Below are positions 25,649 to 37,500 of a stretch of 56,213 bases of DNA, piece by piece. The notes beneath the pieces are model-generated. The model was given only the letters and a program-made list of their open reading frames with translations, searched no databases and was not told the origin of the DNA. Every line of letters begins with the position of its first letter. The stretch's first letter is position 1. Origin of the DNA: JBDRTU01 sp043823825 (GTDB lineage: Bacteria; Patescibacteriota; Patescibacteriia; Veblenbacterales; UBA10138); assembly GCA_043823825.1 (NCBI GenBank), contig JBDRTU010000048.1, forward strand, positions 1 through 56,213. The letters are read 5' to 3'. Made by a program: the position numbers and the translations under genes.

Positions 25649-26275
25649 ATGTGGAAGAGAAACACTTCACCAGATTTCAGTGGTCAATATAATGAGCCTG
25701 GCGGTATCAAGGCGGCTTTTTTATTTATCTGGGAATTGGTAAAGGTAATTATTATTTCTTTGGCTATTATTTTACCGATTCGTTATTTTTTAGTGCAGCC
25801 TTTTTATGTCAAGGGCGCTTCAATGGAACCAAATTTTCTAGATCATGATTATTTATTGATTGATGAAATATCATACCGTTTGCGTGAACCCGAGCGAGGA
25901 GAAGTAGTGGTTTTTCGTTATCCACGTGATCGATCACAATTTTTTATTAAACGCATTATTGGTCTACCTAATGAACAGCTGGTACTCAAAGACAGTAAAA
26001 TATTTATTGATCAGGGCGATAATAACTTAGTGGAATTACCAGAGCCGTATTTATCTCAGGAATTAATTACTACTGGCGATATTGATGTCTCATTAGGTTT
26101 CAACGAATATTATTTATTAGGTGATAACCGTACTTCCAGTTTGGATTCCCGCAGTTTTGGGACGATCGAACGGAGCGATATGATCGGACGCGCTTGGGTA
26201 CGTGGTTGGCCTTTTGATCGTTGGGCCTGGTTTTCCGTTCCTGATTCTACTAATAATTTTATTGACCTTAATTAA
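25649..26275 (+). CDS. lepB: Type I signal peptidase LepB
   Basis: 208 residues with one N-terminal membrane helix (about 27-48). The Ser nucleophile is in VKGASMEPNF (about 66). The general-base Lys is in FFIKRIIGLP (about 107). The box YYLLGDNRTSSLDSRSFG marks the S26 family. It removes signal peptides outside the membrane and should process the many secreted proteins encoded here. The hisS start lies 10 bases downstream. Confidence 0.95.
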   Translation: MWKRNTSPDFSGQYNEPGGIKAAFLFIWELVKVIIISLAIILPIRYFLVQPFYVKGASMEPNFLDHDYLLIDEISYRLREPERGEVVVFRYPRDRSQFFIKRIIGLPNEQLVLKDSKIFIDQGDNNLVELPEPYLSQELITTGDIDVSLGFNEYYLLGDNRTSSLDSRSFGTIERSDMIGRAWVRGWPFDRWAWFSVPDSTNNFIDLN

Positions 26276-26285
26276 ATTGAAGTTT

Positions 26286-27620
26286 ATGATCATAGCCAAA
26301 GACGATGATAAAATGAATAAACCAGCCCGGAAGGTAACACCACCCCAGTTAGTAAGAGGTATGCATGATATTCTACCGGTCGATTGGCCCTGGTGGAATT
26401 TTGTTATTAATCAAGTGGAGAAAATAGCTTCCAGTTACAGTTTTGAACGTATTGAAACACCGGTTTTAGAAAAAACTCAATTATTTACCAAAGCAATTGG
26501 TTCAGCCACCGATATTGTGGAAAAAGAAATGTTTTCCTTTGTTGATCAGTCAGAAGAACATTTAAGCTTACGTCCCGAGTACACAGCTGGTATTGCTCGA
26601 GCCTATATTGAACATGGTATGCTTTCATGGCCGCAACCAGTAAAGTTGTTTGCCATTGGTCCGCATTGGCGACACGAACGCCCTCAAGCTGGTCGCTATC
26701 GACAATTTTGGCAGTATAACTTCGAAGTGCTTGGAGAAAGCGACGCCGTGGCTGATAGTCAGATAATTTTAGCCGTGGCTGCTTTATTTGAAAATTTGTC
26801 TCTGCCAGTCACTTTTCAAATTAATAGTATTGGTTGCCTTGAGTGTCGTCCGCGTTATAGGCAAACGCTAGTTGATTATTATCGCACCAAACGCTCCGAA
26901 TTATCTGAGGAATCTAAAAAGAGGTTGCAACGGAATCCTTTAAGATTATTAGATTCTAAAGAAGAGTCCTTAATTGAAATAAATAAAAATGCGCCGCAGA
27001 GTGTTGATTTTTTATGCGAAGAGTGCCGCAATCATTTTATGAAAGTGGTGGAACACTTAGATGAAGTAGAATTTACCTATCAGTTGTCTCCTTATTTAGT
27101 AAGAGGTTTAGATTACTATACTAAGACAGTGTTTGAAGTTTGGGGCGAAGAGGGTGCCGGTTCTTCTTTTGGCGGTGGAGGTCGCTATGATAATTTATTA
27201 GAACAAATGAGTGGGCGGCCTACTCCGGCTGTTGGTTTCGCGGGCGGCATTGAACGGGCAATTGTTGAATTAAAAAAACGGCAGGTGGCTATTCCCAGCA
27301 AACGCTCGCCAGACATTTTTATTGCCAGTTTGGGCGATGGCGCAAAAAAGAAAGCTTTAAAATTGTTTGAAGATTTGCGTCGTCAGGGTTTAACAGTAGC
27401 TGAAAGTTTCACCAAAAGCGGGTTAAAAGCGCAATTAGAAACTGCCAATAAATTAGGAGCTAGTTTTGCTCTAGTTTTGGGACAAAAAGAATTAATGGAT
27501 GAAACGATTATCATCCGCGATATGGAAAACGGTATTCAAGAAACGGTTGATTTACAAAAAGTGGTGGGCGAGATTATTAAACGCCTAGAACACAAGGCCA
27601 GCTTAAAAGTATCTTCTTAA
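26286..27620 (+). CDS. hisS: Histidyl-tRNA synthetase
   Basis: About 444 residues from the ATG at 26286; an ATG at 26313 is equally possible, and the longer frame inside lepB is rejected. Class II motifs: LVRGMHDILP, motif 2 FAIGPHWRHERPQAGRYRQFWQ, the HisRS boxes LVRGLDYYTKTVFEV and GSSFGGGGRYDNL, and motif 3 VGFAGGIERAI. The C-terminal anticodon domain begins near PDIFIASLG. Probably co-transcribed with lepB. Confidence 0.96.
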   Translation: MIIAKDDDKMNKPARKVTPPQLVRGMHDILPVDWPWWNFVINQVEKIASSYSFERIETPVLEKTQLFTKAIGSATDIVEKEMFSFVDQSEEHLSLRPEYTAGIARAYIEHGMLSWPQPVKLFAIGPHWRHERPQAGRYRQFWQYNFEVLGESDAVADSQIILAVAALFENLSLPVTFQINSIGCLECRPRYRQTLVDYYRTKRSELSEESKKRLQRNPLRLLDSKEESLIEINKNAPQSVDFLCEECRNHFMKVVEHLDEVEFTYQLSPYLVRGLDYYTKTVFEVWGEEGAGSSFGGGGRYDNLLEQMSGRPTPAVGFAGGIERAIVELKKRQVAIPSKRSPDIFIASLGDGAKKKALKLFEDLRRQGLTVAESFTKSGLKAQLETANKLGASFALVLGQKELMDETIIIRDMENGIQETVDLQKVVGEIIKRLEHKASLKVSS

Positions 27621-27686
27621 ATAAAGTTGAAGTAGCGTTATTAGCTTAACTCTTGGCCGCTTTAATTAGTTGGTAATTTTTTTGGC

Positions 27687-27715
27687 TTGACTAATGTTAA
27701 AAAAAAAGTTATAAT
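27687..27715 (+). promoter_or_regulatory. Strong sigma-70 promoter of the rpsU-yqeY-giant surface protein run
   Basis: TTGACT (27687-27692), 17 bases, TATAAT (27710-27715). The leader is about 60 bases and ends with an excellent ribosome-binding site, AGGAGGTGA, at about 27767-27775 before the GTG at 27782. Confidence 0.8.
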
Positions 27716-27781
27716 ATAGATACTTACTTTTTCTAGTAAGAGGTTATATACTAATTATATAGAGTAGGAGGTGACGAAACA

Positions 27782-28066
27782 GTGATAGAAGTAAAAAAGA
27801 AAGATCATGAGTCAGTAGAAAGTCTGATCCGACGTTTTAATAAACGAGTGCAGCAATCAGGGGTTTTGTTGCGGGCGAAAAAAAGACGTTTTTTTGAACC
27901 GCCTCGTTCTAAAGAGGAACGTCGTCAAGCAGCTTTACGAGGCAAGTTAATTCAGGAGCGTAAAGAATATTTAAGGAAAACCGGTCAACTCACCGAGGAA
28001 GAGTTAAAAAGTAGAAGTAGAAATACGCGAGTGCGTAACTTGTTAAAACGAGGTCTACCTAAGTAA
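27782..28066 (+). CDS. rpsU: Ribosomal protein bS21
   Basis: 94 residues, GTG start fixed by the AGGAGGTGA ribosome-binding site 6-7 bases upstream. The N-terminal half matches bS21 (EVKKKDHESVESLIRRFNKRVQQSGVL, shortened here, then RAKKRRFFEPP). The basic C-terminal extension of about 30 residues is longer than in E. coli bS21 (71 aa). bS21 sits near the anti-Shine-Dalgarno on the 30S platform. yqeY follows after 3 bases. Confidence 0.9.
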   Translation: MIEVKKKDHESVESLIRRFNKRVQQSGVLLRAKKRRFFEPPRSKEERRQAALRGKLIQERKEYLRKTGQLTEEELKSRSRNTRVRNLLKRGLPK

Positions 28067-28069
28067 TTT

Positions 28070-28528
28070 ATGCTAGAGCTTCAAGCTCGTATAGAAACTG
28101 AATTAAAGCAGGCAACCCGAGAACGAGATCAAGTTCGGGTTGTTGCTTTGCGTTCTGTAAAAAATGCTTTACATAATCAGGCGATTGTTTATAAAACTCG
28201 CGGTGAAAAGATGCCAGAGAATGAGTTAATAAAAATTTTACGCAGTGAAGTAAAAAAGCGCCGTGAAGCCAAGGAATTATACGAGCAAGGGAAGCGCTCG
28301 GAACTCGCCGCCCGTGAGGAAGCAGAGCTTAAAATTTTGGAGCAGTATTTACCAGTAGCTCCAGCGGCTGATCAAGTGCGCCAAGTGGCTCAGAGTTTAA
28401 AACAGGAATTAGCCATCACTGATAAAAAAGAGCTTGGTCGCTTAACTAAAGCATTACTCGATCATTTTAGCGGTAGTGTAGATGGCAAAACAGCCAGCGC
28501 TATTGCTCGGGAAGTATTAACTTCTTAA
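28070..28528 (+). CDS. yqeY: GatB/YqeY domain protein
   Basis: 152 residues, a stand-alone copy of the tRNA-binding tail domain of GatB. Family-typical motifs are MLELQARIETELKQA, RVVALRSVKNALHN, ILRSEVKKRREA, LKILEQYLP, and a C-terminal GRLTKALLDHF with VDGKTASAIARE. rpsU-yqeY adjacency is common in bacteria. The molecular role of the stand-alone domain is not established. Confidence 0.92.
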   Translation: MLELQARIETELKQATRERDQVRVVALRSVKNALHNQAIVYKTRGEKMPENELIKILRSEVKKRREAKELYEQGKRSELAAREEAELKILEQYLPVAPAADQVRQVAQSLKQELAITDKKELGRLTKALLDHFSGSVDGKTASAIAREVLTS

Positions 28529-28540
28529 TGAAGTTAACTA

Positions 28541-31500
28541 ATGTCTCAAAATAAATTATCATCGAAATTTTTAAAACTGACTTCGGGCAGTATAATTATT
28601 GTGGCCTTAGTAGTTGTCTGCTGGCCTGTAGTGGCATCAGCGCAAACCGCTGGCGGTTTAACTAACTTTGCTGGTGAGACTAGTTTAGGTACGCAAGTGG
28701 AGTTAATCAGCACAGTGGCCCGGATTATAAATATTGTTTTAGGTATTTTGGGAGTAATAGCCATTGGCATAATTTTATATGGGGGTTTCTTATGGTTAAG
28801 TTCTCGCGGTAATCAAGAGCAAATTGCCAAAGCAAAAAAAGTTTTAGCCAACGGCTTAATTGGCTTGGTGATTATTCTTACTTCGTTCGCCATTGCTAGT
28901 TTTGTTTTTGGAAAGTTGTATGAAGCAACTGGCGGTCCCAATGCTTGTGCGGTTCCGCCCTGCAACCCGCCGCCACCAAATTTCGGCAGTGATTATTTAA
29001 AAACCAAATGGGTGCAACCAACCAGGGAAAATGTTAAGTTATGTTTTGCGCCACAGGCTGGCTTTAATTATGAGGTTAAAAGTTCTTCACCTGTTAATCA
29101 AGATACTTTCCGCGTTGAAGACGAGGCTGGAAATTTGTTTTATGACGCCGCGTTTGATAGTTATTATCCAGGCGCGGCTGATCCCAATGACGATGTGATC
29201 AGTTTTACCCATCAAGATCATGAGTTTGCCGAAAATACTATTTATACTGTGACACTGCAAAGTTTGACTGGGTATGATCCGCTACGGGCCAAGGATATTT
29301 TTTCCAAAGTGCCATTAATAAAACGATGGAGTTTTAAAACCGGCACTGAATCTGATAATACTGCGCCCGAGGTAGTGCTGCCTACTCAACCTAAAACAAA
29401 CGAAACTGATGTTTGCCGCAAAACGCCTATTCAGGTGGAATTTAACGAGCCAATGCTTACCACCAGCTTTAAGGTTAACGATCCAGCCGCCACGGTAAAA
29501 TTGGAAAAAATAAATGGCTGGAATGGGGCTGTGTTGTCAAACATCACTTTAACTGATCCAAGTTTTGGTCATGATCTGCAAATAGTAACTGTGGCGGCCA
29601 CTACTACTTTAGAGGAAAATGCTTTTTATAAAGTAACCTTGATCGGCGGCATTAATGGCATTAAAGATGCTTGCTCAATTCCATTAGAAAATGACTATGT
29701 TTGGGAGTTTCAAACTGGTACCACAATAAATTGCGAACCAACTATTACCGATGTTGCTCCTATGAAAGGTGATTATAGCGACCATATAAGTGTTAAAGGC
29801 ACTAACTTCTTTAAAGATGGCGAAGTATATTTTAATGATTTTGCTTCGGGCAACAGCAGTTTTGACGGCGAGTCTAATATTCTTTGCTGGAACAGCACCA
29901 GCCGCGACAATGTTACCGCATGTGCCAATAACGAAATCATAGTGCGCGTGCCAGTAGGAGCTACTACTGGACCGGCTTATGACCAAGATGGTTATACTGT
30001 AAGTACAGGTCCAATACAAGTAAAAGTGGATCGTTTTTGGTCTAATAAGTGGACTGGCTTTATTATTGGCAGTCCTTTTATTGGTGAGCTTTCGCCTGGG
30101 CGGGGTGGTGTAGGGCAATACCTAACCATTAGTGGCTGGAATTTTGGCAATGCCGAGGGCGTGGTTTATTTTATTGACTCCAATGGCAATCAAGTTGTGG
30201 CTGAACAGCCGCTTGGTTGTGATGACTGGTGGCAAGAAACAGAGATTGTGGTAAAAGTGCCAGCTGTTTTAGCCGGCCAATTTTACGAAGTGCAGGTGGT
30301 AACTGCCTTAGGCGGCACCAATGCCGGGAATAAGCCAAGCAATACGGAATATTTTAACGTAACAGCTGATCCGCCCGGACCGGGTATTTGCGAACTTAAT
30401 CCTGTTAGTGAAGATATTTTAAATTTGCCAGTGGATATTACAGTTAAGGGCGAACGATTTGGGGCGGCGCCTGGCAAACTTACTTTTGAAACAATTGAGG
30501 CGACTAAGTTTAATCTCCCTGATTATAAATGGACAGCTGGCGAAATTATGAGCCAAACTCCTTTAGTAACTGGTGTTAACGCTTTAGGCAAGGGTGATTG
30601 GCGCGTGCGAGTTACAAGCGGCGGCAAGACTTCTAATTTTAAAAAATTCAGAGTCACTGATATTACAGGCGTTACTGACAATCGGCCGCCCGAAGTAGTG
30701 GATTACCAGTTATGTTCTGCTAATACTCAAAGCCCAAGCCCTTATTACAATACTGAAAATGCTTGTACTAACGCTTTAGTGTCCGCGCGTTTTACTGAAG
30801 TAATGGATGAAACCACTATTGATCTTAATGCCATAGAATTACAAAAGTGCAATAACACGGTTAATTTTGATCCTTTGGCTTGCGCTATTGTTGTTTTGAA
30901 TAATTTAGAATATTTAAGAAATAGCATAAATCAGGTGATTGGTTTTACTGTTAAGCCTGTTCCCGCATTGGAATCTAATTATTGGTACGAAGCAACAATT
31001 AAAAACACTGTTACCAGTTTGGTTGGTCTTTCTATGGTAGCTGATTACACTTGGCACTGGCGAGTTGGGCCAGGTGTTTGTCCAGTAAATAAAGTAATAT
31101 TATCACCCTCTAGTGCTAATTTAGCAGCGGTTGGGGATACGCAAGATTTTAATGCTAACGCTATAGCTACTAATTGTAATATTCTTGAACCCGCCAGTTT
31201 AACTTGGGCTTGGGATTATGGCAATGATCCAGTATCTGATCCGCCGCCACCGGATAGAATTGAGATCAACCAGGCGGTGGCACCTAATCCCAACGCTAAT
31301 AAGTTGTCAATTACAGCTTTAGCTGAAACAGTTAATGGACCGGCTTTTGTTAATGCTGAAACTGAAAACAAAAAAAGCGATGATGCTGATGTTTATGTGG
31401 GCGGCGGTCTGGGCGGAGGGGGGTGCGCCGCGGCAGGGCCGCCAGTAATTACTGATATGAAACCTGTAAATGGCAGGGCAGAAAGCAAAGTAACTACAGT

Positions 31501-34500
31501 TGTTACTATCACGGGCAGGAATTTTGATTGTTCTGGCAGTGTGTATTTTGGCAGTGTTAAAGCCGTTCAAGCCATGTGTGGCAGTTGGGGTCCTAATACA
31601 ATTGTGGTAGCTGCGCCGGTTTTAGCAGCTGGTCAGCATAATGTTAGTGTAGAAACCAGACTAGGCTTATCCACTACTGCTACAGATGCTGACGCGATTC
31701 AGCCAATATTTACTGCTAATAATATTATTCGTCCTGGTATTTGTTCTTTGATGCCAAACCGCGGTCCTGAAGGAACTCGGGTTTCAATTAAAGGATATAA
31801 TTTTACTGATACGCCTCCTCCTACTCCAGTAAACTTTAATACAAGCGCAGTATTTTTTCCTAAATTAGGTACTTTATCACACGTGATACATGATTATACT
31901 AAGTGGTCAAATAAAGAAATAGTATTTAATGTGCCTCCTCCCAGAAGCGGTAAGGCTTGGGTACAAGTTGATTATGGCGCAGCAGGCGGAGGGCTTCGAA
32001 AATCTAATGAAGTGGATTATTACGGTAATCCATATATTACAGATATTATTCCTAGCACTGGTCCAGCCGGCACTTGGGTGACTATCAGGGGTGGAAATTT
32101 TGGAGATTGCTTGAATTTAGGGGTGGCGGTTGGCCAATTGTGTACTGTGGCTTTTACCGATAGCAGTGGCGCGGAAACTTTGTCTGACCCGTTGCCTAGC
32201 GCATGTTTGGCTGAAGATATTTGGACAGATAGAGAAATAATAGTTAAAGTGCCAGATTTTGGCGGTACGCAATTTGATAGTACCGTAACTGTTTATAACG
32301 ATGATCCACCAGCTCTTTCAGTGACTGCTGATAAAAAATTTGATTATAATCCTAATCTACCTTTGGCGCCGGGTTTATGTTCGCTTGCGCCAGATACAGT
32401 AAAGCCGGCTGGTCTACTACCAGAGCCAGCACTACCAGAACCAATTACTTTGAAAGGTGATGGGTTTAGTGCTATTAATAGGCAAATTAATTTTTCTAAT
32501 AAAACTAATTTAATTCCTGTAAACTGGATTGACGATGCTCAAGCTTCTGTTACCGCACCAAATGACACAGAATCTGGTGATGTGACAGTTCAAAAGATAG
32601 TTACTATAAAAGTAGAAAAGTGCAATGGTGTGATGATAGGGGGTATCTGTATTGGTTTTTGGAGTGAGGAAAATAATGATGTAACAGTAATTAGTAATCC
32701 CAAATATTTTACCGTAGGTACAACTACTACCACACCAGGTGATTTGAGAGTAACTGATTTTGTGCCGCTTGATGGGGATACTAACATTTGCCGCAATACG
32801 GCTTTGTCAGCAGTTTTTAATAAGTTAGTTGATAAGAATTCTATTTCATCAACTAATGTTCGTTTAATAGGATCTTTTAATAATTTAGTTTCTAATTCCA
32901 GTTTTGAGAACGTGCTGGGTATTGAGTGGGATACGCCGGTCTGCGCCTCTCGCTCTAATATTAGAGCAAACAGCGGCAGTTGGAGTTTGAATCCTTGTAT
33001 GATTCCTACTACCCAGATTGTTAATGGTTTAACAGTTGGGAAGAAATATCAGGCAAGTGTTTATTGGTGGGCGCAAGGGAATGTTGATTTTTCTGTAGTT
33101 GATCAAAACGGGGAAATAGCCAAAGTGAATGATAACGGCGCAGTTAACGAATGGAGGCGGTTAGAGCTTTCTTTTGTTGCTGCTAGCGAAACAGTTACTT
33201 TAGAATTAATAGAATATGCTGGAAATGCTTTTTTTGACGATGTTGAATTAATACTTTATCCAGAAGTAGTTGGCTCAATAAAACTCGTAAATGATAATAC
33301 GGGAATAAGTAAGTTAAATTTTGTACCAAACGAGCCACTAGAAGGCAATACGCTTTATCGCTTTCGTTTAGGAAATGATTTAAAAGGAAAAGATAGTTCC
33401 TTAATTAATTGTACTATGGCGCCTGGTTGTGAAGTTTCTTTCACTACTGGTTCTTATATTTGTCAGCTGGCGCAAGTTACTATAACACCGCCGCAACGTC
33501 TTTTTAGAAAAGTGTCGGAAAGTCAAGATTTTGAAGCCAAGGCCCTGGCGCCTGATGGGAAAGAGTTAGCGGCCAACTTCACTTGGCAAGAAAAAGATAC
33601 AGCTAATGTGATCACAGTTACTTCACCATTGGATACTAGCATTGTTAGTGTTGAACCCACTGTGACGCTGGCAGAGCCAAATGGAAAAAATGGGCAGGCG
33701 ACCATGACTGTAACAGCTAATGCGGGCGTGGCTGGCACCAAGAGCGCCTCGGCCGAGGTAGAAGTGTTTATTTGCGAAGATCCTTTTATTTATCAAGATA
33801 GCGATTATAATTTTGAATTTAAGTATTGCGTGGCTAAAGTATTAGGCGGACTAACTTTACCTAGGTTATCTGCACCGGTGGTGCGAGATTTGGTAATTAA
33901 TCCCGAATCAAACGATCCTGATTTATTAAAAGAGATATTATTTAATGTGGAGGATGCCGAAGACATTATTGGCTTGCGGATTTATACTAACCTTAATCGT
34001 TTAACTCCCGCGGACTGGCTCAAGAATAAGCCACAAGGCAGCTCAGCCACGATTAGTAGTTTTACAATTGATGGTTACGAAGCGGGTCAAGGCGGGCAAA
34101 CTGTTTATATAACAGCGCCAAATGTTACGGCCGGAGGCAATATTTGGCTTAATGAATATTTACTGTCTTATAATACCAACGCCCGCGCAGATAGCCAGAC
34201 TATTTATAATGAGTTAAAAAACAGTTGGCAGTTTAATACTAATCTGGCAAGTGTTACTAGCAAACAGCAAATGCGTGCTGATTTACAGCGTTTGACCGAC
34301 CTAAATACAATGCGCGAGATTTTTGATCGCTATGCAGTGTTACATAATTACACTGTGCCGCAGTTGCCAGCTGGCAGTTACGTGCCTGGTTTTTCTACCA
34401 GCAAATGGAATTCCTGGCAGCAGACTTTAAGCAGTACTTTGGGTAGAAATCTGCCCAAAGATCCAATTAATAAGTTGGTTAATTGCGAAGGCAATGTGGG

Positions 34501-37500
34501 CGCAACTTGTGCTGATAACGCCGATTGCGATTCCGGTAATTGTAAAGCTGATTCTACTTGCAGCAGCACTGGCTATGATGCTCAAACTTGCTGGAATGAG
34601 CAAACTAAAGATTTTCTCTGCCCTGCTGGTTCTTATATTTATCGTTATCGGGTTATGGATCAGCAAACCGCTCGGCTTTATTTCACAGCAGAGTTTGATA
34701 ATGGCGGATTGGGTGTTACCTGGAAAGGCAGTCCGGAAATAACTGTTCCCACTTTACCCATTGACGCAAACGACCAGTGTCAGGCGATTCAACCCCAAGT
34801 TTGGCAAGAAGTAAAATACAAAGATCCGCCTTTAACCATCAATCGCACTGGTTCAGGCTTAGTAGCATCTCAAGACTTAAAGATAAATTGCGGCGGTGCT
34901 TGTAATGCGATTTATAATGAGGGCGAAGAAGTTAAACTTACTGCCACGCCAGCTGCTGGTTTTCATTTTAATTCTTGGAGCGGCGATTGTATTCTTCCCG
35001 TCGTTGGCACTAATTGTACCGTGCAAATGGCAGGCGATCAGGAGGTCGGAGCCTTGTTCAGTGCCAGTACATATACTCTAAGTATAACTAAAGATGGCGA
35101 GGGTACAGTTTTAAGCGATCCAGCAGGTATTGATTGCAGTGATAATTGCACTTCGACGTCAGCCAGTTATACGGGCGGTCCCTGGGTTACTTTAACAGCA
35201 ACACCCGAACTAGGGTATGTTTTTGCCGGCTGGGGCGGCAGTTGCATGGGCACAGGAGATTGCGCGGTTATTATGGGCAGTAATAAAACCGTGGGCGCAA
35301 AGTTTTTACCAGTTGAAACTTTATCAGTTACCAAAGTAGGTACTGGCAGTGTAATGAGCTTGCCAGCTGGCATTAACTGCGGCGCAGATTGCGATTATGA
35401 TTATGTGGAAGATACCAGCGTTACATTAACAGCAGTGGCAGGAGTCGGATTCCAGTTTACTGGCTGGGAGGTTAATGGTTCTGATACTGTTTGTTCTGAT
35501 ATTGGTTCTTGCATTGTTATAATGGATGACGCCAAGGCCGTTAAAGCGACTTTTGAGGTAGTAATTGTAAATTATAAATTAACTGTGGTTCGATCCGGCA
35601 CCGGCACTGGCTTGGTAACTGGTGGTGCGCCGGCCGGCATTGATTGCGGCGCTGACTGCAATGAAATTTATCAAGAAGGAACTAATATTTCACTGATTGC
35701 TTCAGCCGGCATTGGTTCGGAATTTACTGGTTGGTTGGTTAATGGTCAAGATGCGGTTTGCCCAGGATTGGGTGATTGTAGCCTGACTATGGATGGCGTA
35801 AAAACTGTCACGGCCAGTTTTAAACCAAAAGAGTTTGAATTAGAGGTGAGCATAATTGGCACCAGCGGCCGTGTTACTTCTGACCCAATAGGCATTGATT
35901 GCGATAATAACGTTGGTGACTGTACTAAAAACTTTATTTACGGACAAACTATTACTTTGACGCCAATAGCAGTTAATCCTAATGTTTTTGTGGGCTGGGG
36001 TGGCGATGTTAACTGCGGCGGGGTAGGCATCTGCACTATTACCATGACTAAAGATCTTGTAGTAACTGCGAAGTTTGATCAGGTTTATAAACTTGCGTTA
36101 GAAAAAGCAGGTGATGGTAGCGGCAAAGTAACCAGTAACCCTTTGGGGCGCTCAGGCGGCATTGATTGCGGCGATACTTGTGAAGACGAATTTATTGTTG
36201 ATGATTCTTTAACTTTAGTGGCCAGCGCTTATGCTGGCTCGGAATTTGCCGGCTGGAAAGTTAAGGTTAATAATATCGTTGTTGCGGCTTGCGGCCTTCC
36301 ATTGTTGGGTGATTGCGATCTTCAGCCTAATAATACTAACCCAGTCACAGTTGAAGCCACTTTTAATCACGTGAATGTTTCTTACCAATTAAAGGTAATT
36401 CCTGCTGGCAGTGGCAAAGGCGTAGTAACCAGCGATCCTTCTGGCATTGATTGCGGAAACGGCCAGCTTAGCTGTATTGCTTTTTATAAGGAGGATACTG
36501 TTATCACTTTGACGGCTGCGCCTGCAGGTGGCTCGGTTTTTACTAGCTGGAGCGGCGATACCACTTGCGGCGCTAATAATCCCTGCCAGCTAACAATGAA
36601 TGGTAAAAAAGAAGTAACCGCTACTTTTACTGCCAGTAATTTTAGTTTAACTGTAGTAAATGCTGGCGGAGGATTGGTTACTAGCGACGTACCCGGCATT
36701 AGTTGCCAGCCTACCTGCAATGCCAGTTATGCGAGCGGCAGCATGGTTACTTTAACAGCGCAACAAAACCTAGGTTACACTTTTGATGGTTGGCAGGGAT
36801 CTGGCTGCTTTGGCATAGGTTTGTGTCAGATTAATATTATTAATAACAATAAAACAGTAGCAGCTTTATTTAGTCAAAATACTTATACTCTTAATGTAGA
36901 AAAACTGGGTCTGGGCAGTGGTACTATTAAAAGCGACGACACTCGCGTTGATATGAATTGTAATCCTAATTGCGGCATAGTCAGCCTTGTTTATGTCGGC
37001 AACAGCAATGTTATCTTAACCGCTACTGCTTTGCCAGGCTCTAATTTTACTGGATGGCAGAATTGCACTTCTAACCCTGCTCCTAACAGCTGTCAAGTGA
37101 CGATGAGTAGTAACAAAACAGTAAAAGCGACTTTTGATATAGCTGCGCCAGTCACTCATACTTTAACAGTGAATCCGCCTCCTGTTAATGGCACTATTAC
37201 TGGGGCGGGCATTAACTGCCCGGGCGATTGCACTGAAACTACAGCTGCCCCTTCCATTGCTCTAACTGCCAACCCGGCGGCTGGTTATAAATTAAAACAG
37301 TGGTTGGGTGACGCAGCTGCCTGTGGTGCAAATCCTAACTGCACAGTTCAGCTTACCATAGACAAAACCGTGAGCGCTGAATTTGAGGTTGCAGTCGTGA
37401 CCCATACCTATAGCATGGTGGCTGGTTGGAATTTTATTTCTTTGCCTTTTGAAGTAGCAGATGGAACTTGGAATGTCTTGTTTCCGACTGCGATTGATAA

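Noticed and set aside
26202..26285. Extended N-terminus for histidyl-tRNA synthetase
   Set aside because: It would be encoded inside lepB out of frame and is hydrophobic, unlike any HisRS; ATG at 26286 or 26313 is preferred.
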